From NCBI GenBank assembly GCA_026989045.1, contig JALSJY010000241.1, forward strand, positions 1 through 39,895: DNA of 39,895 bases. Direction: 5' to 3'. The notes under the pieces were generated by a model, which searched no databases, was not told where the DNA came from, and saw only the letters and a program-made list of their open reading frames with translations. Shown one piece after another: positions 31,635 through 39,895 of this stretch; the first letter of the stretch is position 1, and every line of letters begins with the position of its first letter. The position numbers and the translations under genes were made by a program. Origin of the DNA: Hyphomicrobiales bacterium (GTDB lineage: Bacteria > Pseudomonadota > Alphaproteobacteria > Rhizobiales > Devosiaceae).

Positions 31635-32891
31635 TTAGACTAAAAACTCTTTAAGCTGTCGAGCAACTAGTTGATTTTTTAGCGTTACATAATCTGGAAG
31701 GCCATTTTTATATGGCGGATAATCTTCACCTAATATCAACGGCTCTAAATATTGCCGACAAGCGGGAGTGATTGAAAATCCATCATCAGAAATAAATTCC
31801 CTTGGCATGAATTTTTCAACATTTGCTACCTCGCTAAGCGGCGCTTTGCCAATTTCCCACTGATATGGATTATTAGAAATTCGCTTAATGGTTGTCATTA
31901 TTGAACTTTCCCCCTTAAGCGCCATTTCTACTGCCGACTTGCCCACAGCATAGGCCTGCTCAACATCGGTTTTTGAAGCTATGTGGCGTGCCGCCCTCTG
32001 TAAATAATCAGCTACCGCCCAATGAAATTTATAGCCCAAAGCATCTTTTATCATATTTGCAACAACTGGTGCCGCGCCGCCTAATTGGGCGTGACCAAAG
32101 GCGTCACGAGTTCCTTGTTCGGCTAAAAACTTACCATCTTCATATTGCGCACCTTCTGATACAATAATGGTGCAATAGCCATGGCTTTTTACTTTCTTAT
32201 CGACTAGCGCCAAAAATTTCTTTTGGTCAAATTTAACTTCAGGAAATAAAATAACCACAGGAATATTATTTTTTTCATCTGCCGCCAGCGCGCCCGCCGC
32301 TGCTATCCAGCCAGCATGCCGCCCCATAACTTCAAGCACAAAAACCTTGGTAGAAGTTTTTGCCATTGAGGCAACGTCAAAGCTAGCTTCACGGGTTGAA
32401 ATGGCTACATATTTTGCAACTGATCCAAATCCAGGGCAGTTATCGGTTATAGGTAAATCATTATCAACGGTTTTTGGTACATGAATTGCCTGAACTGGAA
32501 AACCAAGATTTTTAGATATTTGTGAAACCTTATAACAAGTATCAGCACTATCCCCGCCACCATTATAAAAGAAATAACCAATGTTATGAGCCTTAAACAC
32601 TTCAATCAGACGCTCATATTCAACCCTGTTCTCATCTATCCCCTTAAGCTTAAAACGACATGAGCCAAAAGCACCAGATGGAGTATAACGAAGCGCGGCA
32701 ATATCTTTATCGCTCTCAAGGCTTGTATCAATCAAATCTTCTTGCAAGGCGCCAATAATACCATTTTTTCCAGCAAAAACATTACCAATTTTGTCACTAT
32801 ATTTGCGAGCGGTTTCAATTACTCCACAAGCAGAAGCGTTAATAACAGATGTTACACCGCCCGATTGGGCATAAAAAGCATTTTTTAGCAT
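31635..32891 (-). CDS. 6-phosphofructokinase, probably pyrophosphate-dependent
   Basis: NGGGDSADT (Asp in the PPi-type position) and PKTVDNDLPITD (Lys in place of Gly), EVMGRHAGW. Confidence 0.88.
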   Translation of the reverse strand: MLKNAFYAQSGGVTSVINASACGVIETARKYSDKIGNVFAGKNGIIGALQEDLIDTSLESDKDIAALRYTPSGAFGSCRFKLKGIDENRVEYERLIEVFKAHNIGYFFYNGGGDSADTCYKVSQISKNLGFPVQAIHVPKTVDNDLPITDNCPGFGSVAKYVAISTREASFDVASMAKTSTKVFVLEVMGRHAGWIAAAGALAADEKNNIPVVILFPEVKFDQKKFLALVDKKVKSHGYCTIIVSEGAQYEDGKFLAEQGTRDAFGHAQLGGAAPVVANMIKDALGYKFHWAVADYLQRAARHIASKTDVEQAYAVGKSAVEMALKGESSIMTTIKRISNNPYQWEIGKAPLSEVANVEKFMPREFISDDGFSITPACRQYLEPLILGEDYPPYKNGLPDYVTLKNQLVARQLKEFLV

Positions 32892-33056
32892 TTAAAATTT
32901 CCTATTTTGTCTGACTTTGACCCATTTAACAAAAACACTCAAGAAATATGAGTGGTTTTTGTAGTTTTTATCATTATACTTAAATCTGGTGCTGGACGTG
33001 AGCGAAAAAGCCCCATAAATAGAATAAGTTTTTATTGACCTTAATGGAGAAATATC

Positions 33057-34064
33057 ATGGCAATTCGAGTAGCAATCAATGGTTTTGGACGCATTGGACG
33101 TTTAGTCCTTCGCTCTTATATGGAGGCAGGGCGCAAAGATATAGATTTTGTAGCAATCAATGACCTTGGCTCAACTCAAGATAATGCACATTTGCTAAAA
33201 TATGACAGTGTGCATGGTCGCTATCCTGGTGAAATCACTGCAACCGATGATAGCATCACAGTTGATGGTGACACAATGAAAGTTCTTAGTGAGCGTGACC
33301 CTTCAAAACTGCCTTGGAAAGAATTAGATATTGATATTGTGTTTGAATGCACAGGGATTTTCAACGCAAAAGAAAAAGCTATGGTGCATATTAACACTGG
33401 TGCTAAACGTGTTCTTGTTTCTGCTCCTTCAGCTGGCGCAGATAATACAATTGTTTATGGTGTAAATGATGATACTCTTTCATCTAGCGATATTATTGTT
33501 TCAAACGCTTCATGCACCACAAATTGCCTCTCACCTGTTGCATCAGTGCTAAATGATAGCGTTGGTATTGTGCAAGGATTTATGACTACTATTCACTCTT
33601 ATACTGGCGATCAACCAACTGTTGACACTTTGCATAGTGATTTATTTCGTGCTCGTGCAGCAGCAGTTAACATGATACCAACCTCAACGGGTGCAGCAAA
33701 AGCTGTTGGCTTGGTTTTGCCTAAACTTGCTGGCAAGCTAGATGGCGTGTCTATTCGTGTTCCAACCCCAAATGTTTCACTAATTGATTTAACCTTTAAT
33801 GCTGGTAGAGCAACTTCAATTGAAGAAATTAACGAGTTGATGAAAACAGCTAGTGAGGGCAAGCTAAAAGGCATACTTGGTTATAACGATGAAAAGCTTG
33901 TTTCAAGCGATTATAATCACTCACCGCTTAGCTCAACATTTGATGCAACTGGCACCAAGGTTATTGATGGCACGCTGGTTCGTGTTGTAGCATGGTATGA
34001 TAATGAGTGGGGCTTCTCAAATCGCATGAGCGACACTGCAATTAAAATTGGCAAACTTATTTAA
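33057..34064 (+). CDS. gap: Glyceraldehyde-3-phosphate dehydrogenase
   Basis: INGFGRIGRLVLR, SNASCTTNCLSPV, WYDNEWGFSNRM. Confidence 0.97.
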   Translation: MAIRVAINGFGRIGRLVLRSYMEAGRKDIDFVAINDLGSTQDNAHLLKYDSVHGRYPGEITATDDSITVDGDTMKVLSERDPSKLPWKELDIDIVFECTGIFNAKEKAMVHINTGAKRVLVSAPSAGADNTIVYGVNDDTLSSSDIIVSNASCTTNCLSPVASVLNDSVGIVQGFMTTIHSYTGDQPTVDTLHSDLFRARAAAVNMIPTSTGAAKAVGLVLPKLAGKLDGVSIRVPTPNVSLIDLTFNAGRATSIEEINELMKTASEGKLKGILGYNDEKLVSSDYNHSPLSSTFDATGTKVIDGTLVRVVAWYDNEWGFSNRMSDTAIKIGKLI

Positions 34065-34079
34065 AAGTTAGGACGTAAA

Positions 34080-35144
34080 ATGGCACGTATTTCTTTAAGA
34101 CAATTACTCGATCATGCCGCCGAAAACGACTATGGCATGCCAGCGTTTAACATCAATAATATGGAGCAGGTTATTGCGGTTATGGACGCGGCAAGCCAAA
34201 CTGGCTCTCCTGCTATTATGCAAGCCTCACGTGGTGCAAGAAAATACGCCAACGACCTTATGCTAGAGGCTATGGTATCAGCAGCTGAGAAAATCTATCC
34301 GCATATTCCAATTTGCCTGCATTTGGATCATGGTAATGAAGCAGCAACTTGTGTTAGTGCTATTCAGCATAGTTTTTCTTCTGTGATGATGGACGGCTCG
34401 CTTGAAGCCGATGGAAAAACTCCAGCCTCTTATGAATATAATATGGGTGTTACCAAACAAGTTACCGACATTGCCCACATGGTTGGTGTTTCTGTTGAGG
34501 GTGAATTAGGTGTGCTTGGAAGCCTTGAAACTGGCGAGGGTGAAAAAGAAGACGGGCATGGATTTGAAGGAAAGCTTGATAAAGACATGCTTTTGACAGA
34601 CCCAGACCAAGCCGTTGATTTTGTTAAACAAACTAAATGTGATGCCTTAGCAATTGCTATGGGAACTTCTCACGGTGCATATAAATTCACCCGCAAACCA
34701 ACGGGTGATATTTTGGCAATGGACGTAGTTGAAAAAATTCATGCCAAATTACCAAATACCCATCTAGTTATGCATGGCTCAAGTTCTGTGCCGCAAGATC
34801 TGCTTGAAATTATCAATGAGCATGGCGGAGCAATACCTGAAACCTATGGCGTGCCAGTAGAAGAAATTCTCAAGGGCATTAAACATGGTGTTCGCAAAGT
34901 TAATATTGATACAGATCTCCGCCTTGCGGCAACTGGGCAAATTCGTACAGTTCTGGACGAAAATAAGGCCGTGTTTGATCCACGAGCTTATTTAAAACCT
35001 GCACGTGAAGCGATGCAAAAACTATGTGCAGCGCGTTATGAAATGTTCGGCTCAGCTGGCATGGCACAAAAAATTACACCAATTTCTTTGAGTGACATGG
35101 CAAAACGCTATTCATCTGGTGAGCTTGACCCAAAGATATCTTAA
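34080..35144 (+). CDS. fba: Class II fructose-bisphosphate aldolase
   Basis: [45 protein letters not shown]. Confidence 0.95.
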   Translation: MARISLRQLLDHAAENDYGMPAFNINNMEQVIAVMDAASQTGSPAIMQASRGARKYANDLMLEAMVSAAEKIYPHIPICLHLDHGNEAATCVSAIQHSFSSVMMDGSLEADGKTPASYEYNMGVTKQVTDIAHMVGVSVEGELGVLGSLETGEGEKEDGHGFEGKLDKDMLLTDPDQAVDFVKQTKCDALAIAMGTSHGAYKFTRKPTGDILAMDVVEKIHAKLPNTHLVMHGSSSVPQDLLEIINEHGGAIPETYGVPVEEILKGIKHGVRKVNIDTDLRLAATGQIRTVLDENKAVFDPRAYLKPAREAMQKLCAARYEMFGSAGMAQKITPISLSDMAKRYSSGELDPKIS

Positions 35145-35168
35145 TGGAATTTCTTAAAGGAAATTATT

Positions 35169-35840
35169 TTGACTAAAAGAGAAATCCTAATCGCTCCATC
35201 TATTCTTTCTGCTGATTTTGCAAAATTGGGAGAAGAGGTTCGCGCCATTGATAAGGCAGGGTGCGATTGGGTTCATATTGATGTGATGGACGGGCATTTT
35301 GTGCCAAATATTACCATTGGTCCAGACGTAGTTAAAGCGCTTCGCCCTCATAGCAAAAAAATCTTTGATACGCATTTAATGATTGAAAATCATGATAAAT
35401 ATATCGAAGATTTTGCCAAGGCTGGCTCTGATTATATTTCTGTACATGCAGAGGCAAGCACGCATCTTGATCGCTCCATTCAATTGATAAAATCATTTGA
35501 TGTAAAAGCAGGCGTGGCGCTAAACCCGCATACACCGCTAAACGTGCTTGATTATATATTAGATAAAATTGATCTGGTTATTATCATGTCGGTAAATCCA
35601 GGTTTTGGTGGGCAGAGCTTTATACCACAAACTTTGCAAAAATTACGTGATTTAACCGCCATGATTGGTGAGCGTGATGTTAGAATTGAGGTAGATGGTG
35701 GGGTAAACTCGCTAAATGCCAGTGAAATTGTAAGTGCCGGGGCAGATGTTTTGGTTGCAGGTTCGGCTACATTTAAGGGTGGTAGATATAAAGAAAATAT
35801 CGCCGCTATCCGTGCTGCAGCAAATCTTGGTTTTGCTTAG
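35169..35840 (+). CDS. rpe: Ribulose-phosphate 3-epimerase (TTG start)
   Basis: [53 protein letters not shown]. Confidence 0.96.
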   Translation: MTKREILIAPSILSADFAKLGEEVRAIDKAGCDWVHIDVMDGHFVPNITIGPDVVKALRPHSKKIFDTHLMIENHDKYIEDFAKAGSDYISVHAEASTHLDRSIQLIKSFDVKAGVALNPHTPLNVLDYILDKIDLVIIMSVNPGFGGQSFIPQTLQKLRDLTAMIGERDVRIEVDGGVNSLNASEIVSAGADVLVAGSATFKGGRYKENIAAIRAAANLGFA

Positions 35841-35893
35841 CAAGCTTTGGCTTTGGTTAGAAAATTTTGGTTTTAATAAAATAAGCATTTAAA

Positions 35894-36094
35894 ATGGACG
35901 TTGATGAAAATAACATAAAAGTTAAAAAGCCAATTTCTGATAATGCCAAAAGAGCATTAGCAGAAGCAAAGAAACGTCATGATGCCAAGCTAGCTAAAAA
36001 TGCAAAACTAGCAAAAGAAATAAATGGAAGAAAAGGGCTTGAGCCAACCCGCTATGGTGATTGGGAAGTGAAGGGCATTAGCTCAGATTTTTAA
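35894..36094 (+). CDS. DUF1674 / succinate dehydrogenase assembly factor 4-like protein
   Basis: C-terminal KEINGRKGLEPTRYGDWEVKGISSDF is the family signature. Confidence 0.9.
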   Translation: MDVDENNIKVKKPISDNAKRALAEAKKRHDAKLAKNAKLAKEINGRKGLEPTRYGDWEVKGISSDF

Positions 36095-36535
36095 TCTTTT
36101 TTACAGCAGCTCTTGCTTATCTAAAATTATACTAAGACAACTATATTATCATTTGGATAAAAAATTAACTATTATCTCTAAATTATTGAGGTTGCCGATG
36201 GTTAAAACATGTGATCCAGCAAAAACGAGCGAGCGCTCTCATTGACTATTTGTAATATCTGCCCAGAAATAGGATTTCTTGCTATTTGTGTAACAAGCGC
36301 AACATTTTTATGTGCTGTAGCTAGGAATAAAGTTATAAAATTGAAATACAAAGCCAACATTATCATGCAGCTAATTAGTTTTAACCTTCTCATTAAGGGA
36401 GGTTAGCTCTTTATCCAAAACCAAACCTTACCTGAACTGGCACTATCCAGCCCACCAATAATATCAAGCAAATTGAATTTGATAATGATTACAAGATGTT
36501 ATTGTGCAAACATTCTATTATATATGTTTGGTTTT

Positions 36536-36560
36536 GTTCTCGCTAAAAAATAGCGAGAAC
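36536..36560. other. Perfect 10-bp-stem hairpin downstream of the porin gene (possible terminator without clear U-tract)
   Basis: GTTCTCGCTA-AAAAA-TAGCGAGAAC. Confidence 0.5.
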
Positions 36561-36577
36561 TTGATGATTTATAATAA

Positions 36578-37327
36578 TTAGAATTTAAAGTTTAAGCCAG
36601 CCCTAACAATGCTTGCAGAATTGGTGAAACCATATAATTCTTCATTATTGGTATAACTTTGATGCTCAGGAAATTGCATTTGTAGATATTCAATCTTTGT
36701 CGACAAATTATCTGATAAAGCATATTCTACCCCACCACCAAAAACCCAACCTGTATGAATATTATCATTATAGGTATTTTGAGTGGCATCATTATCACCA
36801 AGGATTATTTCATTTGTTTGCATAAAAGACAAACCAGCGGTTCCATAGATCATAACATTATCAAAAGCATAACCTACACGAGGGCGCAAGCTACCCCATA
36901 GGCCAGCATATTTGCTTTTCCAAATATGCCCATCCCACATATCCAACTTATCTGGGGCTTGGAAATTCATCATTCCCAAATCACCTTCAATGCCGATAAT
37001 TATATTATTATCTAATTGATAATTATAACCTGCAGTAACAGAAGCCAGATAGCCAGCTAGGCTATTTGTTTCTGTTGTTGGATGATCATCACCCGCTCGA
37101 TCATAAAAAGTACTTGAATTACCCCAACCGCCGCCAACACTGGCACCAAAATAAAATCCTGACCAGCGCTCACTATAACTAACATTAGATAATAAGTTAT
37201 TATAATCAGGAGACTCTGCTCCATTAGAAATTGTAGATTGCGCATTGGCGCCAGAAATTGCCAAAACAAAGGGCATTAAAAAAATGCCTCCCGAATAACA
37301 GCCTTTTAGTGCAGGATTTTTTGCCAT
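36578..37327 (-). CDS. Outer-membrane beta-barrel protein (Omp25/31-like porin family)
   Basis: ORF 36578..37447; internal Met at 37327 precedes a signal peptide (ISGANAQS); WSGFYFGASVGGGWG, RPRVGYAFDNVMIYGTAGLSF, terminal ...VRAGLNFKF. Confidence 0.85.
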   Translation of the reverse strand: MAKNPALKGCYSGGIFLMPFVLAISGANAQSTISNGAESPDYNNLLSNVSYSERWSGFYFGASVGGGWGNSSTFYDRAGDDHPTTETNSLAGYLASVTAGYNYQLDNNIIIGIEGDLGMMNFQAPDKLDMWDGHIWKSKYAGLWGSLRPRVGYAFDNVMIYGTAGLSFMQTNEIILGDNDATQNTYNDNIHTGWVFGGGVEYALSDNLSTKIEYLQMQFPEHQSYTNNEELYGFTNSASIVRAGLNFKF

Positions 37328-37672
37328 ATTGGCCTGCTTTATTAAATTGAACTCCCCACTGCTCAACCCTACTATTTTTTTGGATAATTTTTTCAATTTA
37401 TCCCTCCTAAAATTAAGTATTGATTGAACCTTTACTAATTTCTGCAAATCAAATTCATTTGCAGAAACTTAAGTGTTTCAATCAAATTAGGTGGGAGAGT
37501 GTTTTCTTTATGATGACTTCATGTTTCTTTATGTCAAATTCATGTCAATCTTATGTTAATCTAATGTCCTTTTTGTGATGGCGGGATTGAGGTAAATTTC
37601 TACTTGAGGATCAAAAAGAAAACTAACTTGGAGCAAGCTAGCTAAAAAACCACAGAGCCCTAAAGCCGTATG

Positions 37673-37876
37673 CACTACCGCAGTAAGCTTTATCCTGAAG
37701 GGAAGCCCAAAGAAAGAAAGCTCGTTTTGCGTAAGCCTGCCCAAAGCTCGAAGAGCGTAGGGTGGTGGAGCCAGCATGCGCTTCCGCAGTAATCTTTAGC
37801 TTGCGAGGACGCGCCAAAGAAGGAAGGTCCGTGGCGTAAGCCAGCCGAAGCCGAAGGCGTAGGGTGGTGGAGCCAG
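37673..37876 (-). repeat. Degenerate tandem repeat (period about 102-107 bp) downstream of tRNA-Ala; each unit starts with the tRNA 3' end
   Basis: GCGTAGGGTGGTGGAGCCAG identical at 37755-37774 and 37857-37876; further aligned blocks CCGCAGTAA (37678 and 37784), CCAAAGAA (37707 and 37814), GCGTAAGCC (37729 and 37834). Confidence 0.85.
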
Positions 37877-37940
37877 ACGGGATCGAACCGACGACCTCTT
37901 CGCTGCCAGCGAAGCGCTCTCCCAGCTGAGCTATGGCCCC
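37865..37940 (-). tRNA. tRNA-Ala (anticodon GGC), CCA encoded
   Basis: GGGGCCATAGCTCAGCTGGGAGAGCGCTTCGCTGGCAGCGAAGAGGTCGTCGGTTCGATCCCGTCTGGCTCCACCA, 76 nt, full cloverleaf with loop CTGGCAG. Confidence 0.97.
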
Positions 37941-38011
37941 ACTTTTTAATTTTGCTAATTTATTGGGCTAGCAAAATCAGTCCTTATCATTGCAATAATA
38001 TATGCAATAAT

Positions 38012-38395
38012 TTATTCGTCTCTAGTATTAGTTGGCACGCCAAGGTCTATTTTGGCATCATCATCATCAACTTCTAAAAATGTGTCTTGCTGATCTGCAT
38101 TAACATCATCATCAACTTCTACTTCAACATCATCAACATCAGGAATATCTTCAACAATATCTTCTTCTGCTTCTTCTAGTGAAATTGTATCTGGATCAAT
38201 TACAATATCATCAGTTTCAACTATTGGTTTAACAACTGGTTCGACTTTTTCTTCTTTAACTTTAGTGGTGGGGGTAGAAGCAATCACAAATTCTTCTCCA
38301 CAACCTGGGCAGATGATAGGATCACGACCAAGATCATAAAATTTCATCTCGCAACTTTGACACTGACGCTTTGTGCCTTTTTCAAAACTTGCCAT
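38012..38395 (-). CDS. TIGR02300 family protein (zinc-ribbon N-terminus, acidic C-terminus)
   Basis: KRQCQSCEMKFYDLGRDPIICPGCGEEF followed by a long Asp/Glu-rich tail. Confidence 0.9.
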   Translation of the reverse strand: MASFEKGTKRQCQSCEMKFYDLGRDPIICPGCGEEFVIASTPTTKVKEEKVEPVVKPIVETDDIVIDPDTISLEEAEEDIVEDIPDVDDVEVEVDDDVNADQQDTFLEVDDDDAKIDLGVPTNTRDE

Positions 38396-38548
38396 TTCAT
38401 TCCCTTATAAAAATATAATATCTTAAACGTTTCGGTTAGAGGAGAATACTAACCTGTGTCAAATGTAAAATGATTTATTTTACCAATTTTAATATATGCT
38501 ATAGAAAAACTACTAAATAAATAGTTTTTTCTAAATATAAGGCATAAA

Positions 38549-39184
38549 ATGATCATTGCAGTAGATGGCCCAGCAGCTTCTGGCAAAGGAACGATAAGTA
38601 AAGGACTTGCAGAATTATATAATTTGCCTCACTTAGATACTGGTCTTTTATATCGCGCTGTTGGCTATGCTATGCTTGATAAGTTAGAGGATGATAATTT
38701 CGAGAATTTAGCAATTGATACAGCTAAGACAATTAATTTAAAAAATCTTGATGCTGAGCTGCTTGGCACGCCTGAAGTGGCCTACGCGGCTTCAAAAGTT
38801 GCAAAAATAGAAAATGTTCGTTCGGCCTTGAGGCAATTTCAAATTGACTTTGCTAAACAAAAAACAGGCGCAATTCTTGATGGCCGAGATATTGGCACTA
38901 AAATCTGCCCTAATGCTGATGTAAAATTCTATATTACCGCAACACCGCAAATAAGAGCCAAAAGACGCACATTACAGCTTTTAGAAAAGGGATTAGATGT
39001 AAAGGAGAGTGATATTTTGGCTCAAATCATTGCTCGTGATGAAAGTGATAAAACAAATCCTGCCGGAAATTTTTATAAAAGCCAAAATGCGCACTTGCTA
39101 GATAGCTCACTTTTAGATATAGAGGGCGCACTTCGTAAGGCAAAAACGATTGTTGATGAGGTCATGGCAAGACAGGCTGGGTAA
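38549..39184 (+). CDS. cmk: Cytidylate kinase
   Basis: MIIAVDGPAASGKGTISKGLAE, HLDTGLLYRAVG, DGRDIGTKICPNADVKFYITA. Confidence 0.96.
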   Translation: MIIAVDGPAASGKGTISKGLAELYNLPHLDTGLLYRAVGYAMLDKLEDDNFENLAIDTAKTINLKNLDAELLGTPEVAYAASKVAKIENVRSALRQFQIDFAKQKTGAILDGRDIGTKICPNADVKFYITATPQIRAKRRTLQLLEKGLDVKESDILAQIIARDESDKTNPAGNFYKSQNAHLLDSSLLDIEGALRKAKTIVDEVMARQAG

Positions 39185-39352
39185 TAAGTCTCAATAAATG
39201 AGCATAATATCCAAAATCAAACCTATTTTGTAACTATGAGCTAAAATAATTTGTCAATTTATTGACCGTTAATCTAGACGAAAAAATCGAAAATCCGAAA
39301 ATTACTGAAACAAGCCATTTTGACTTGTAATTATAAGCCCTTTGCGCCGGGT

Positions 39353-39375
39353 CATCTTTTACTTTGTAAAAGATG
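39353..39375 (+). other. Perfect stem-loop in the rpsA leader
   Basis: CATCTTTTAC-TTT-GTAAAAGATG, about 70 nt upstream of the rpsA start codon. Confidence 0.6.
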
Positions 39376-39447
39376 TAACCTTAAGGGAATTACATATTCA
39401 AATTGGCATTAAACTAAACAGTCCGGCGTAAAACCATTGGAGTATAT

Positions 39448-39895
39448 ATGACACAGCAAACTGTGAGCACAGAAGATTTTGAAGCCCTTTTAATGGATTC
39501 ATTTGTGGACAACGAGCCAATTGAAGGTGCGGTTGTCACGGGAACAATTGTTGCAATTGAAAAAGATTTAGCAATTATTGATGTCGGACTAAAAACAGAG
39601 GGGCGCGTGCCGTTAAAAGAATTTGGCGCTGCTGGCCTTGATGGCACAATAAAAGTAGGCTCAAAAGTTGAAGTCTATGTAGATAGAGTTGAAAACGCAT
39701 CTGGCGAGGCAGTATTAAGCCGTGAAAAAGCCCGCCGCGAAGAAAGCTGGATTAGACTTGAAGCCCTTAGTGAAAAAGGGGAAAGAGTTGAAGGTAAAAT
39801 CTTTAACGTTGTTAAGGGCGGCTACACTGTTGACCTTGATGGGGCAACAGCATTTTTACCACGCTCACAAGTTGATATTCGCCCAATCCGTGATA
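39448..39895 (+). CDS. rpsA: 30S ribosomal protein S1, 3'-truncated by the window edge (absent from the supplied ORF track)
   Basis: ATG at 39448: MTQQTVSTEDFEALLMDSFVDNEPIEGAVVTGTIVAIEKDLAIIDVGLKTEGRVPLKEF...; open to window end. Confidence 0.95.
   Translation, partial: MTQQTVSTEDFEALLMDSFVDNEPIEGAVVTGTIVAIEKDLAIIDVGLKTEGRVPLKEFGAAGLDGTIKVGSKVEVYVDRVENASGEAVLSREKARREESWIRLEALSEKGERVEGKIFNVVKGGYTVDLDGATAFLPRSQVDIRPIRD

Noticed and set aside
36202-36393. 63-aa ORF on the minus strand with hydrophobic N-terminus
   Set aside because: No Shine-Dalgarno upstream (minus strand reads CCTCCC, not AGGAGG) and no recognisable family; not supported.
37556-37777. 73-aa ORF on the minus strand (MLAPPPYALRALGRL...)
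   Set aside because: Lies in the tRNA-tail tandem repeat; translation looks like read-through of a non-coding repeat, no domain.
39414-39647. 77-aa ORF on the minus strand
   Set aside because: Antisense to the start of rpsA, which the ORF track omitted because it runs off the window.
1-39895. CRISPR arrays, integrases/transposases, toxin-antitoxin or anti-phage loci
   Set aside because: No regularly spaced direct repeats and no translated product with such signatures; the only tandem array is the tRNA-associated one with two units.

Overview
AT-rich chromosomal window, most likely alphaproteobacterial (TIGR02300 protein, DUF1674/SDHAF4, cmk-rpsA, Tat-type clade I nosZ). It contains, left to right: (i) a copper block: 5'-truncated copA Cu-ATPase and a multicopper oxidase, followed by DUF454, an L,D-transpeptidase and a c-type cytochrome; (ii) a polyamine ABC transporter (potD-A-B-C order on the minus strand); (iii) a DUF5335-like gene and a PCMT / erythromycin-esterase fusion gene; (iv) a complete nitrous-oxide reductase operon on the minus strand (orf163-nosR-nosZ-nosD-nosF-nosY-nosL-nosX) preceded by an FNR/NnrR-type palindrome and a PAS-PAS-(degenerate GGDEF)-EAL gene; (v) a branched-chain-amino-acid-type (Liv) ABC transporter with an embedded acyl-CoA ligase; (vi) a KAS III-like synthase, a PPi-type phosphofructokinase, and gap-fba-rpe-DUF1674; (vii) an Omp25/31-like porin, tRNA-Ala(GGC), TIGR02300, cmk and the 5' part of rpsA. 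Most of the window is recognisable metabolism. The least expected signals are a tandem array downstream of tRNA-Ala in which each unit begins with the tRNA 3' end (architecture like E. coli tyrT/rtT), a DUF2946-like CxxC protein translationally coupled to nosR, and a possible FNR-type box upstream of the DUF5335 / PCMT-esterase pair. I did not see a clear-cut new defence or mobile system.
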